64,000 nucleotides of DNA from Lumbricus terrestris (GCA_949752735.1 OX457040.1:4510131-4574130); one strand, 5' to 3'. Positions 39,113 through 50,329 are shown, numbered from the stretch's first letter. The notes: generated by a model from the letters alone, not told the origin. Translations and numbers: made by a program.

Positions 39113-39145
<33 letters not shown>
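39113..39145. repeat. (TA)n simple repeat
   Basis: About 30 bases of TA. The following 600 bases hold no recognised gene. Confidence 0.95.
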
Positions 39146-39149
<4 letters not shown>

Positions 39150-39789
39150 AACAACAACGATATAATGAGACAACTGAGACATCTGATCCAATAAATGTTA
39201 CTATAGTACACAGTATGAATTTAAAAGAACTTTTTGGCCACATGAAAACATATAAATGCAGCACGAGAACCAACAGCCTAAATGGCGATTGAAAGTCGGT
39301 CAATTTAATCGAAACTTTGCATTAGGCCACTAAGTATTAGGATACACAGACGCATGGTAAAAAATAAAGTTCTAGCTAGAATCCAGGGCACTCCGTCCGT
39401 CAATTTGTTAGACATAATATCTATAGTATCATAGACAAACGTGTCAGCTTCCAATTCAAACTGCTCGAGGACGATTTTATTCTGCCCTATGCCGATAAAT
39501 AGATATCAAGGATATGATTTCGACACCTTTTTGAAAGTTATTTCTGCCATTATATAAGGTATTTGACTTTGAAAAAAAATAAGTCTGAAGTCTCTCCAAA
39601 AGCACGAAATCAGGTAGATGGTTTTGATGGCCAAATTCAATCAATCTTATAATTTAAAAAATATCCAATAAAAATTTATATGCGAAAGTCAAAGGTAACC
39701 GCGGAGGCATAACTTTGTATTGAAACAGTTGAGTCTGGTCACCAACACCTTATGACCGAGAGAAAGTAGGTCTCCCTGGAGTCCCGGTT

Positions 39790-40190
39790 CCGTTTATTTA
39801 GGTCTCCCACTGGACTTTTTAAATGAATTATTTGTAACTTCACATCCAGCAATTTTGAAACTTCTGTGCCTTGGGCAAAAAAATTTCTGACTACCCATTT
39901 TTAATTGTTCGTTAGAAATTTTTTCAAACATGCTCTTGCAAGTCGCTGGCTCAAAAAAACTGACGACTCTTTTTAGGCATTCACCTGAAATTTGGTCTTC
40001 CGGCGTATTTGTAACTGCACAACCTCTTCGTTCCATTCCGTTCATCCGTGGTAAATCGACCGGAGTTAGTTTTCTAATGACTTTCACTGGACAAGATTGC
40101 TTTTTTAAGTGCACAAATTTATTCACAACTCCATATTTTGTATACAACTGCACGCTATTCCCAGAAGACAAATTCCAAAACTGGGACAAA
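39790..40190 (-). repeat. Dispersed repeat A, copy 4, with hairpin segment
   Basis: Minus strand: TGCAGTTGTATACAAAATAT, AATTTGTGCACTTAAAAAAG, TTACCACGGATGAACGGAAT, then GCCTAAAAAGAGTCGTCAGT. It parallels 10310-10640. A 131-codon frame is open across it with a Cys/Lys-rich product. Since the other copies do not keep this frame, I regard it as chance. Confidence 0.6.
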
Positions 40191-40254
40191 GCACATCAGT
40201 AGTAAAAATTAATATTCTTTTACAACACCTGTTGATCATAAGTTGTTTGGTAGC

Positions 40255-40545
40255 ATTCAGCAGCTGGATTGAAGAAAGTAATTGTTGAGATACGGAATCT
40301 GGATTAATTTTTTGCAGCTAAAACTTAAGGTGCTGAATTAATGAAAAGAAGAAATGAAAAATGGAAGCTGGATTAATGGTTTTTAAGCTGAAATAGAAGT
40401 TGGATTGATGAAACCGCTTGAGAAATAGAAGCAGGGTTTAGGAAAATGCATGAAAAATAGAAGCTGCACTGATGAAAAACCGCTTGATAAATGGAAGCCA
40501 GATTGATGAAACGAACGCTTGATATAGCAAGCGCTCTTTTGATCA
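40255..40545. repeat. Minisatellite, second array of the GCTGGATTGATGAAA unit
   Basis: At least seven units such as AATGGAAGCTGGATTAATGG, AATAGAAGTTGGATTGATGA and AATGGAAGCCAGATTGATGA, about 40 bp apart, some linked by CCGCTTGA. It lies next to repeat A, just as the first array does at 5188. Confidence 0.75.
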
Positions 40546-41290
40546 ATCTAACTTCTGTTTCAGCTATAAAAAACAAATTCTACTTCCATTTCACATGAAT
40601 ACGACATTTCTTTTCCAACCTTAGTTAATTACAGTGATAAATAGACCTGTGATCAATCGTCCGATGATCAATTGTTACAGAACCAGCTTGCACACCTGAA
40701 AAAAAGGAGTATTAATAACTATATAAGCGACTGATTTTTTCAGCCAGAAGGTCTCTTGATATCACGACTTATCCTTCCCAAAATTGCATTGGTGTTTTTC
40801 AGATTATAATGTTTGCTAGGAAATTATTATTTCTCTCCTTTCATGGCTCTACGAAACCCGTTCAACCTACCTGATCACTACTTCGTTTTCCTTTTAATGC
40901 ATCGCTTCTTATACATGATGAAAAAATGACGTAAACGGTCCCAGACCGCCACCTCCTCGCTGTCTCTTCTATCTCTCATCCACAATGTCGAAGACAGCGC
41001 AAGTCAGTAGGCCTATCTTGTCATCATCATAACCAGTTGCTGTGGTTTGCTTACATGCGACTTATTTAAGACTCTTCCTTCTACTTTATGGCTAATTTAT
41101 ACTTGTTTTTCCATTCAGCATTCTGTCGTAATCAAACTAAGACGATCCTCCACTCTTTGCATACCTTCTGGAAATTCTCCATTAACGTTTGGTCACTGGA
41201 AATTCTCTCAGACGTTTTGTCATCGTGCCTCATACATTCATTTCCACATTATGAATTATTCGATTTATTGTTTTGCGTTTATTGTATTTA
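40546..41290. other. Interval without a gene
   Basis: The 97-codon plus-strand frame at 41047-41340 shows no motif. It overlaps the LINE tail at its end. Confidence 0.4.
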
Positions 41291-41294
41291 AAGA

Positions 41295-41575
41295 TTCATA
41301 TAGCGCCTCCTGCAGAATAACTACCCAGAGGCGCTCCTAGTGGGAAACAGATTTTCCTCACATCTTTTTTCTTTTTCCCTCCGTTCTTCCTTCAATGATC
41401 ACTTTCAGAAGGGGTTCTTCTCTCAGGATGTGTCCTATCCATTTCTTTTGTCTCATCTTTATTGTATCCAACATTGCCCTTTCCTCTTCTACTCGCTGTA
41501 GCACCTCCTCGTTTGATACATGTTCAGTCCAACTAATCCTCTCCATCTTCCTCCATAACCACATTTCAAAAGCCT
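41295..41575 (-). pseudogene. LINE C-terminal fragments (two types adjoining)
   Basis: At 41300-41340 is an AGAGGCGCTCCTAG LINE 3'-end segment (minus). At 41358-41564 the minus strand encodes WRKMERISWTEHVSNEEVLQ, RVEEERAMLDTIKMRQKKWI, GHILREEPLLKVIIEGRTEG. The W(R)RMxxISWTxxxxNEExLxRV ... RxxxWIGHxLR ... IxGxxxGKR order is a LINE C-terminus of yet another lineage. The product lacks catalytic parts. Confidence 0.7.
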
Positions 41576-42180
41576 CCAGTCTTCTAGTATCTTCTTTCCT
41601 TAGTTAAGTGTGCACGTTAGTGTCTGCATTTTTATGACGATGACTAGATATTTTATTGGGAAAATTTGAAAAGTTAAAATTTTTAATATGTACAGCAGTT
41701 TTTTATGTTCAGAGATTGTTGCTGTTAGAATAACCATGTGTTCAGAATAATTATAGCCCGTTTGTTTCCATGATTCGTTTTGATTTATCGACTACCAGAA
41801 ACCCCGCAAAAGGTGCAATTGAGGATTCTGACTAGTTTATATAGCAGCGATTATTATATTATTCAAGGTGTGTAAATTCAGTTGATTAGATCAATAAAAG
41901 TGGTGGTTTTTACCCGCATCTCATGACGTTCCCATTATCTTAGACTTCGATACGAAAACCTGTAACCACTGTTGCGAATATAAATGTTGAAGAAACCTCG
42001 AACTTTCCGCCAAAGTCGCAGAAAATCATACAATTATTATAAATATTATTATCATTGTCAATGAAAACTTGACTAGGCTACTTGGACTTTATTTTTCTCC
42101 TGGTAGCTATCATGGCTATACATAACACAGCCGTTCCCAATATCTTTGATGCAAGGCATTCTTGGCAAAAATGAATCAAC
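41576..42180. other. Interval without a gene
   Basis: A TCAAGGTGTGTAAATTCAG word (related to the ACACCTT word) lies near 41866. Nothing else was recognised. Confidence 0.4.
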
Positions 42181-42235
42181 TGGGTGGATTTAGATTTGAC
42201 GAGGGCTTATGACAACAGAGGCCGTTGCCCACGAG
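42181..42235 (-). repeat. Stem-loop family copy 7
   Basis: Minus strand: CTCGTGGGCAACGGCCTCTG, TTGTCATAAGCCCTCGTCAA ATCTAAATCCACC. The arms GGGC and GCCC still pair though the flanking bases have changed. Confidence 0.8.
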
Positions 42236-42324
42236 TATTTAGGTAAATCGAGAGTTACGCATTAAACCTTACAACGTAAGACAACACGATTAACCTATCA
42301 TGGTCCTATGCTACCGTCGAACTT

Positions 42325-42370
42325 CAGTGATACCCGTCCGAAGCATAGATAAAGAAGGAGGGTGACGCTA
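42325..42370 (+). repeat. Dispersed repeat B, copy 6
   Basis: CAGTGATACCCGTCCGAAGC, ATAGATAAAGAAGGAGGGTG ACGCTAG. The AAAG(A/G)AGGAGGGYGACGCTA block is conserved. Confidence 0.6.
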
Positions 42371-43639
42371 GAAGTTGTTGTCGTTTCTCGACGTCGTAAA
42401 AAGTTACGGTTACATTATGGAGGCGAATATGTCGTCCATACTTTTAGTATTTTTTCCTGATTAACGATGCTTGAGAAAATTAATGTTTCGATGCAGTTTA
42501 ATCCGGACACGAAATCCGATTTCGGTGACATCTCAATAAAGCCCTAAAATAATAGTCCACGGCTAGCGGGATCACTACCTTCTGGTAACCTAGTGCTGCC
42601 TTACGTCATAGGCAGTAACGATTGTATGTCTTACCAAACGAGCTTAAAGATCGAAATTGATTAAGTGCTATTACGTGTTTACCAACATATTTCGGCTGCC
42701 GTTGGGTTGCCGCGAATGCCGCCAACACTTCGTGGGATTCTTGTTTCTGGATAGCTACCTTCATTCAAGCTCTTCATAGAAATCAGATAAAAACTGTTCA
42801 AACTGAATAAAGCCATATATTTCGGAAGGCAATGGAAGCCTCAAACCCTAAATACGCAAGTGAACCTATAATGCAAAGCAGTGAAGGCGACACAGAACAT
42901 TTCATATAACATTAAATTGTTGTTCAACACGAAATCAAAAGGTACAAAAACAGATTCTTCGCGGAGTGTGGTAAACACGAAAGTCAACGCCCATGCTAAA
43001 CCCCGCTTTTGTTCGTACATTGCAGTTTAAGTCACAGTTACTAGTCGGACAATCTGCGAAATGACCACAAAACTGGAAGAAAGCGTTTTATGATACTTTT
43101 CTGGTGTCTTAGGTCTGGTGATGAACATACTAAAAGTTGCCTAAAATCGGACCACATGAAGTGGTCTAATTTTGGCGTGGAAAGATGACTGCCAATTGGA
43201 CCAGGCATGCAATCTTGAAATGACTCTTTAGAAGCGAATCATGCTGCAATTTGCAAACATACTTTTATAGACTAATTTTACCCTCCTGAGAACGAAAATG
43301 TGGTTTGCAAGCTTCATTTTTAGCGGTTGATGGGAAAAAAGATGGCGGCCAACACTGTAGTTTCAAGCCACAAAGAAGGTAACAAATAATAATAGCCAGT
43401 GTCTTTAAGCAATAACTCTTTCACCAAAACACAATGGCAGGCATAAAGTGTCGAGAAACAATGCATACTGCACCGCTGTCAAAGACACCTTTAAAACGTT
43501 TTCTGAGAAATTATATTAATTTTCCTCATCACGATTGAGTTGAATTACTGCTTTCAATTCGACAACGTCATCTTCAATTTATGTAGCGCAAGACCAAGAT
43601 GAAAATTTAATCAATGATAGCAATTAATAAGAAAACGAA
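42371..43639. other. Long interval without a gene
   Basis: No recognised family except an ACACCTTTAAAACG word at 43485. GGGAAAAAAGATGGCGGCCA at 43330 is an isolated ATGGCGG motif like those of the fold-back element at 44780. Confidence 0.45.
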
Positions 43640-44005
43640 CCAAGGCTGTGTGTGGAGTTTTTAAGATCCTGACGTATCTGGTTAACGAATATTTGATGAG
43701 TTGCAGACGCTTCAGTTGTGTGTTTTCAATGTTAAAGAAAAGTGAGCCGCAGTAGTCGAGTTTCGAGTGGAGAATGGAGGCGCAATGCTGGCTGCAGTTT
43801 TGAAATCGAGCATGGTTCGGATGTGGTGGATATCACGAATGTACATGGACTAAAAGAGTTGGATAGGATGGAGGTGCGGTTTGTGAAGGAGAGATGAGAA
43901 TCAAAAGCAATGGCAATATTGCGGACAGATGCATCAGAGGTAAAGACAAGAGATGAAGAGTTAGTGCATAGCCTATATGTATTGGATGGCTATATTTTTT
44001 TAATT
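43640..44005 (-). pseudogene. LINE reverse transcriptase thumb fragment, degenerate
   Basis: The minus strand encodes SSLVFTSDASVRNIAIAFDS, HLSFTNRTSIL, then in another frame YIRDIHHIRTMLDFKTAASI, then NSTTAAHF. VRNxxxxFDSHLSFTxxxxx ... FYHIRDLxRIRxxLxFxTAxxIxxxLVxSxLDYCN is the family pattern. It faces the plus-strand LINE at 44400. Confidence 0.65.
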
Positions 44006-44085
44006 TGGCATGGAAGAAATAATACAACAGAGGGCTTGAGGCACGGGACTTTAGAAGACGATATTGACCCAGCAGTTACTACAGA

Positions 44086-44165
44086 TTGGATGGATGGATC
44101 CGATTTGACTAGGGTCTATGACAACAGAGGCCGTTACTCTGGACATAAATTTGCTCGGTGTTACC
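44086..44165 (-). repeat. Stem-loop family copy 8
   Basis: Minus strand: CACCGAGCAAATTTATGTCC, AGAGTAACGGCCTCTGTTGT, CATAGACCCTAGTCAAATCG, GATCCATCCATCC. Both arms carry uncompensated changes, so this copy is drifting. Confidence 0.85.
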
Positions 44166-44399
44166 AACTTACAGGTCTCAAAGGAGCCTGTAAAACACTG
44201 ATGAATCAAACGCAGGTAGTTATTAAAATGCAGGTTTAGTTTGGGATCAAAGGTCTGGTTAACTTAGCGTTATGTCTGACCAGACCTGAGGCATAGCGCT
44301 AACATATATTCAATGACAAAGGTCGTTTCTGTACACTTTTGATCAGAGTCTTTATTAATGTACAGTTTGGAACTGTCAAAGGTTGCTAAGCAAAAGATG

Positions 44400-44779
44400 A
44401 AACTCGCATTTTAGTGACCACCTGGGGTTGAACTCACTATTGTTTCCCATATAGATCAGGTGTGCCGCAGCTGCTACTACCAACTGCGGAAGCTCAGGGT
44501 CATTGCTCGCTCTCTGACCACTAAAGCTGCAGCTTCTGTTGTCCATGCATTTATGTTGAGCCGCTTCGACTACTGCGCCTCCATATTTGCTTATCTCCAG
44601 CGGGTTAGGATTGAAAGGTTGGAGAGGGTCCACCGGGCTGCCGCGTGACTTATTGAGGGGGGGTGTTCACCGAGTCAGACAGTGTATTCGCCAGGTCATG
44701 CACTGGCTTCCTTTCCCGCAGCGCGTCTCATCTACGATTGCATCTTTGGTGTGGAGATGCTTATCAGGCTTGTAGATAA
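44400..44779 (+). pseudogene. LINE reverse transcriptase C-terminal region, left part of a split copy
   Basis: The plus strand encodes CRSCYYQLRKLRVIARSLTT, KAAASVVHAFMLSRFDYCAS, RVRIERLERVHRAAA, then in another frame RQCIRQVMHWLPFPQRVSST, IASLVWRCLSGL. These are consecutive LINE motifs (RLDRVxRAAARLI ... VxHWLPxxxRI ... LxGLAP). The sequence stops at the fold-back element and resumes at 46948 with GPSYLCGL, the expected next motif. Confidence 0.8.
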
Positions 44780-46947
44780 GGCTTGGAATTCTAAAAGGGC
44801 TCTAGAAATCACTGCTAGAAGCAAATCATGTAACAATTTGCTAACCGGTGTTTCAAGCTGGATTTTTGGCCGTTCAATGGGAAAACAAGATGGCGGACAA
44901 AATGGCGGTCAGTTGCTTCAAATGACTATAAGTAAAGTATTGTATGTGACAGAAACACGGTTTTAGACTCTATATTAAGATTATAGGGTGCAAGGAATAC
45001 AATGGAACCAAATACACATATGTAGCACTGCAAGAAAATCAAAATGGCGGACAAAATGGCGGCTAGAATCTTAAAAATGGCTGTAAGCGAAGTTATGTAA
45101 GCAGTGGAATCATGATTTCAGGGTCTAAATCAACATTTTCGGGGTCAAGGAATGCAATGGAAGCAAGGTAACATATGTGGCATTGCACGGAAAACAAGAT
45201 GGCGGACAAAATGGCGGACAAAATCTTAAAATGGTTATAAGTGAAGACATATATGCAACTAAATCATGATTTCAGGGTTTAAATCAACATTTTCGAGGCA
45301 AAGGCATGTGATGAAACCAATGTGACATATATAGCACTGCCTGGAAACCAAAATGGCGAACAAGATGGCGGCAAGAATTTCAAAATGGATGTTAGTGAAT
45401 TCATGCATGCAAATGGGAACTTCATTCAAATTTTTGCCAGGTCTTTGCAAGATGGTATCTGAAACCTGCGCAGTTATGATCATTCAAATTATCGCAATGC
45501 CTTCAGCAAGTCTTAAACCAAGGAGTGTTCTTCAAAAGAACACTGAAAAAATTATAAAGGAAGATTGGTATATCATGCAGTGCCTTATTAGATCGTATAC
45601 CAAGCTGACTGTCCATGGATGTGGAAACACGATTGTGCCATGGACTTTTCTCAAAACCAATGGGATTGGATTCTCTCTGCAAAAGTAACTTGTCCAGTCC
45701 GCATTTCTATAGCAGAGTCATAGCATTTGTTTATTTAGAACATTTTACGTAGTGCCTGTTCAATGTGGGCTGTCCGGAATCGCTCCCGACTTAACTACAA
45801 CTAAATAGGACAGTTTTTAGATTCTTACGGAACAGAGTGGAGTGACCCATGGGCATGCAATAAGCGCTGTGAAAAGGGGTTGGCCATTCCGTCAAGTCAC
45901 GAAAAGTTGAAACTATTGATAGATCAAGTTATGAAACATTAAAGCATGCATCTTGTATATACATAAAGCCAGCAATAGTTAAACTGCAGTGCAGTCATAG
46001 GCTACTAAAAAATTTCACTGCAATACATGGTGCTAAAAAATTTCACTATAACAGGTATGACAATTTCACTGCATAACACTGCATGTGATTTTGTTGGAAG
46101 CATATGACCTGGAAATTACTAATCCAGACTGAAATCAAGTCTCAATCGCATATGTTCAAGACATCACTAATAGCCAGTTGAAGTTTTTGTCCACCATTTT
46201 GTCTTTGGTTTTCTGGCAGTGTCACATAATATATTCCGTGCTTTTAATTTCATTTACATTCTGAATTGATTTATTCATTAGATACAGAAATTCACTAACA
46301 GCCGATTCGATAATCTGGCCGCCATTTTGGCCGACATTTTGGTGTCCAGGCAGTGCTATATATGTGACATTGGTTTCATCACATGCCTTGACCTTGAAAA
46401 TGTTGATTTAGACCCTGAAGTCATGATTTCATTACATACATAACTTCACTTATAGCCATTTTAAAATTTTTTCCGCCATTTTGTCCGCCATCTTGGTTTC
46501 CATGCAATGCCACATATGTTACCTTGCTTCCATTGCATTCCTTGACCCCGAAAATGTTGATTTAGACCCTGAAATCATGATTCCATTGCATACATAACTT
46601 CACTTATAGCCATTTTAATATTTTGATTCTAGCCGCCATTTTGTCCGCCATTTTGATTTTCTTGCAGTGCTACATATGTGTATTTGGTTCCATTGTATTC
46701 CTTGCACCCCATAATCTTAATTTAGAGTCTAAAATCGTGTTCCTGTCACATACAATACTTTACTTATAGTCATTTGAAGCAACTGACCGCCATTTTGTCC
46801 GCCATCTTGTTTTCCCATTGAACGGCCAAAAATCCAGCTTGCTAACAGCGATTTTCGTTTTCAGCAGGGTCAAATTAGTCTAGAAACACCGGTTAGCAAA
46901 TTGTTACATGATTTGCTTCTAGCAGTGCCATTTTGAGATTCCAAGCC
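44780..46947. mobile_element. 2.2-kb fold-back element of inverted 154-bp tandem units with paired ATGGCGG motifs
   Basis: The termini GGCTTGGAATTCTAAAAGG and ATTTTGAGATTCCAAGCC are inverted. TTTTTGGCCGTTCAATGGGA near 44865 faces its complement near 46820. The left arm has units starting near 44882, 45035, 45190 and 45343 (period about 154 bp). The right arm has the inverted units near 46191, 46319, 46473, 46633 and 46789. Most units carry AA(A/G)ATGGCGGACAAAATGGC GG, two ATGGCGG motifs in tandem. The spacer 45410-46150 contains a decayed LINE 3' end near 45700-45790. No transposase is present and no clean target duplication was found. Confidence 0.85.
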
Positions 46948-47265
46948 TAGTCTATTGGGACCTTCTTATCTGTGTGGGCTTTACCTCCATTTTCCACTTG
47001 CATAAGCCACCGCGCACTGCGCTCTGCTGTCCATAGTGACGTAATTAATGGTCAGTTTCACTCCCACTGCAACAATGCAGAGGCGTTCGTTCTCTGTGGT
47101 TGGTCCAACAACCTGGAATGGACTTCACTTAACTATACGACTCCTCCCATCTGTTCTCAATTTCACGAACTGTTGAAAGACTATTTTTTTAGCTTGATCT
47201 TGGTCGGAAGCGCCTCTGAGTAGGTACTTTGAAGGGGCGCTATACAAATTATGATTGATTCATTG
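46948..47265 (+). pseudogene. LINE reverse transcriptase C-terminus, right part of a split copy
   Basis: It resumes with GPSYLCGLYLHFPLA, then ISHRALRSAVHSD in another frame, RRSFSVVGPTTWNGLHLTIR, and the GAAGCGCCTCTGAGTAG 3' end with GGGGCGCTATACAAATTATG and a GATTGATTC tail. Together with 44400-44779 this is one LINE 3' part interrupted by the fold-back element. Confidence 0.8.
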
Positions 47266-47462
47266 ATGCCAGTAACTGTTGCCCTTGTTATGTCAATTAT
47301 AAATTTCCACAGAACCACCACAAAAAAATTGAAACTGAGGCTCTGTTCTGTTAGCATTATGATGCTAATTTTCGATTTGAACAGAAGCTTCGTCAGTAGG
47401 AAAAACATTGGCCGGAAAAATCTTATGATGTAGCAACTTAGTTAGTAAGAGCAATTGGAAAA

Positions 47463-48103
47463 TTAACCCTTTGGAGGTGAGGTGACCATTTGTAACGCCA
47501 GAGGTGAGGTCGGGTTTGACAAACCCCAATACATATTTTTATTTTCAAGCCGCGATATCAAATGGAAAATACTAAGTTGAGTTAAACTATTCTTCTATGA
47601 TCAATAATCAACTAAACAGACGATTACCACGAACAAATATCTGCTTTCAATCCTTATTAGATGGCCATAAGGTGAACCCATCCAATGTGTACTTAACCCA
47701 TGCAAGTTTGGGTCCTCGTGTGCAACATTATCAAATGCACAAATAACCATAATATAAATTATATATATTTTTAATACAACATAAAATGTTTTAGCCATCA
47801 TTGTCGTCAGCCTTCTCAATGCCAACACAGAATTGACGTGTTCAAGGCACACTCTCATGCCAAATCATGGCTCATAAAATCAAGATGTATAATTTTTTTC
47901 TAGGAAAAAATGCAATTTCCTTTAAATATGCAACAACAACAAAACTGTTCGTTCAAATTACCTGAAATTGTGGTAAAGTGTCCGTATTTCATGTTCACAA
48001 AGGTAGAAAACAATAATTAGAACTGGCTCCATGTTTTCCGCTAAAAATTTAAAGTAGAATGCCTCTGGGGTGTGTCACCCCCACCTCACCTCCAACGGGT
48101 TAA
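47463..48103 (-). mobile_element. TTAA-target (piggyBac-type) MITE, GGAGGTGAGGTG family, copy 1
   Basis: It is bounded by TTAA at 47463-47466 and 48100-48103. The inverted termini are TTAACCCTTTGGAGGTGAGG and, from the other end, TTAACCCGTTGGAGGTGAGG. TTAA duplication is the hallmark of piggyBac transposition. An 85-codon frame (product starting MRVCLEHVNSVLALRRL) is open on the minus strand and also in copy 2. It is too short for a transposase and shows no catalytic motif. Length is 641 bp. Confidence 0.9.
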
Positions 48104-48840
48104 GTAAGCCATATTAAATTTAAATAAATAATTTCGCTTCGACACCTTTAAAACAATTTCAATAGATACTATGTACATTCAAGATTCATCTTTACAATTA
48201 TCTCGCTTATGCAATAATCTTTCTATAATTATTTGCAGGTAGAAATATTTTATTGATAAACGCAGCAAATAATGAAAACCAGAAATAACAATAAACACAA
48301 TATTGCAAATGCTTTGGAAATCGAGTCCATTTTCTCTATTTATACATATTGCAAATATTACCGGGGGATGTTTCGAATAGAATTGTATTTCGCGCTTAAA
48401 AGCTGAAGATGATTTACCACTTGCACAATAATCTTCGTTTGTCAACTTGGAGTTACAACGGGTTCGATTTCTGACCATAGAAAACAGAAAACGCTACCGG
48501 TACCGCCCTGACAAAATGAGGCGGTGTAGATATAATAAATAGCTATAAATAGACTTCTTGTGATGATGTTTGTGTTAAAAGAAAACTCCGGGAAAATGCA
48601 TAAGGTATAAAAATAATACGAATTCATAAGCATTTGAGTTTATTAGGCCTAAACCCTGGCAAACACGGTATTTCTCTAAGTTCGAGCGCCCGTTGGACAC
48701 CTTTAAAATAATTTTCAACAATGCTATGATTATCATCAACAGCAAATTTAATTAATCCACCAGCGCCAGAACGTCGCTATGCTTTTTTTATAGAAAAACT
48801 AAAACCGGTTGTAAAAGCACATTTATATCGACTGCAACGG
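48104..48840. other. Interval without a gene
   Basis: ACACCTTTAAAA words lie at 48140 and 48694, and TTAGGCCTAAA at 48644. No coding family was recognised. Confidence 0.45.
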
Positions 48841-49000
48841 ACCTTTTTTGTATACATGGACCATGAGGTCCTCTGCAAAACAGAAGAGCGGCATTACCTG
48901 GCATTTATCAGATTCCCCATTGCCGAGGGAGGAGTCCACCTGACCAACCCCACATTTGCCACCCAAACATTGAACACCTTTAAAATGCTTAGACTAACTA
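48840..49000 (+). pseudogene. Possible LINE fragment (FPIAEGGVHLTNP)
   Basis: The plus-strand product includes RTFFVYMDHEVL and FIRFPIAEGGVHLTNPTFAT. This resembles the (L)xxPxxEGGLGLxNxxxxxxA segment after the thumb in L1/Tx1-like LINEs. The match rests on one short motif and another origin is possible. An ACACCTTTAAAA word lies at its end. Confidence 0.3.
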
Positions 49001-49055
49001 ACATAATACCTTCTTGGCGTAAAACTTTAATGAATACAGTTGTATTATAATAAAA

Positions 49056-49120
49056 AATTTCTCTCAAGGGAAACGGCCATTGTTGTCATAGGCCCACGTC
49101 AAATCTGGATGCATCCATCT
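49056..49120 (+). repeat. Stem-loop family copy 9
   Basis: TTTCTCTCAAGGGAAACGGC, CATTGTTGTCATAGGCCCAC, GTCAAATCTGGATGCATCCA TC. The arms are reduced to GGG/CCC. The loop core differs by one base. Confidence 0.8.
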
Positions 49121-49261
49121 AATGTATTATCTGTGCTAGCATAATAATTATGTGCATTATGAGCTTCATAATCGAAATGCAAGTATTGCATATCGCACAA
49201 GACAAAATTAATACTGCACAATTTTTAAACTCGTTGTTGACGTTTTTCACAATAACAGATG

Positions 49262-49562
49262 TAACAGAGGGGCGGATCCAGTGGGTTAATCCGGCCATGG
49301 CCCCCATTTAGATTTTTTGACCAGCTATTCTGGCTGGGAAAGTTGACGTGGCCCCCCCCCATGAGTAGTTCAGACTAAAAAGGGCCATCAACTAAATCGA
49401 CGGATAAAATGGTATATTTTTCTTGGAAATTCTAGATAAATGACTAAAAAAGGTCATCAGATTTTTCGGCGCCCAAGACAAATTTTTCCCCTGTCCCATG
49501 GTCGAAAATTTTGACCCCCTTCGAAAATTTCTGTATCCGCTCTTGATGTAACCTAAGATTAT
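49262..49562. mobile_element. GCGGATCCAG-family MITE (hAT-type), about 290 bp
   Basis: It starts CAGAGGGGCGGATCCAGTGG and ends TTCTGTATCCGCTCTTG (49267-49554 approximately), with decayed complementarity. ATGTAAC(A) before and ATGTAACC after give a 7/8 target duplication. Internal AATCCGGCCATGGCCCCC, TATTCTGGCTGGGAAAGTTG and GACTAAAAAAGGTCATCAGA match 22449-22644 and the ends of the 14725-17864 element. Confidence 0.75.
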
Positions 49563-49682
49563 ATTTAAGAAGAGATACATTATAAAAGTCCCATTCTATC
49601 CCATATATTGACAAAATTAATGAGTCAAATTGGAAAATAGTTTGTATTCACAATTTAAGTGGTTTCAATTGTTTTAAGTGTC

Positions 49683-50329
49683 TTAACCCGTTGGAGGTGA
49701 GGTGGGGTATGACACACCCCAAAGGCATTCTACTTTAAATTTTTAGCGGAAAACATGGAGCCAATTCTAATTTGTTTTTTCTACCTTTGTGAATATGAAA
49801 TACGGACACTTTACCACAATTTCAGATAATTTGAACGAACAGTTTTTTTTTTATTTTGTTGCATATTTAAAGGAAATTGCATTTTTTCCTAGAAAAAAAT
49901 TATACATCTTGATTTTATGAGCCATGATTTGGCATGAGAGTGTGCCTTGAACACGTCAATTCTGTGTTGGCATTGAGAAGGCTGACGACAATGATGGCTA
50001 AAACATTTTATGTTGTATTAAAAATATATATAATTTATATTATGGTTATTTGTGCATTTGATAATGTTGCACACGAGGACCCAAACTTGCATGGGTTAAG
50101 TACACATTGGATGGGTTCACCTTCTAGCCATCGAATAAGGATTGAAAGCAGATATTTGTTCGTGGTAATCGTCTGTTTAGTTGATTATTGATAATAGAAG
50201 AATAGTTTAACTCAACTTAGTATTTTCCATTTGATATCGCGGCTTGAAAATAAAAATATGTATTGGGGTTTGTCAGACCCCACCTCACCTCTGGCGTTAC
50301 AAATGGTCACCTCACCTCCAAAGGGTTAA
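49683..50329 (+). mobile_element. TTAA-target (piggyBac-type) MITE, GGAGGTGAGGTG family, copy 2
   Basis: It is bounded by TTAA at 49683-49686 and 50326-50329. It is nearly identical to 47463-48103 but in opposite orientation, about 1.6 kb away. It carries the same 85-codon frame on the plus strand with changes near the C-terminus. Low divergence suggests recent insertion. Confidence 0.9.

Noticed and set aside
39794..40189. 131-codon minus-strand frame as a gene
   Set aside because: It lies in dispersed repeat A, whose other copies do not keep the frame. The product matches nothing I know.
44771..44779. 9-bp target duplication of the fold-back element (TGTAGATAA against TAGTCTATT)
   Set aside because: The two flanks do not match well enough, so no duplication length is claimed.
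47601..47858. 85-codon frame conserved in 49934-50191 as a small gene
   Set aside because: The identity reflects two recent copies of one MITE. The old copy at 5640 does not keep the frame.
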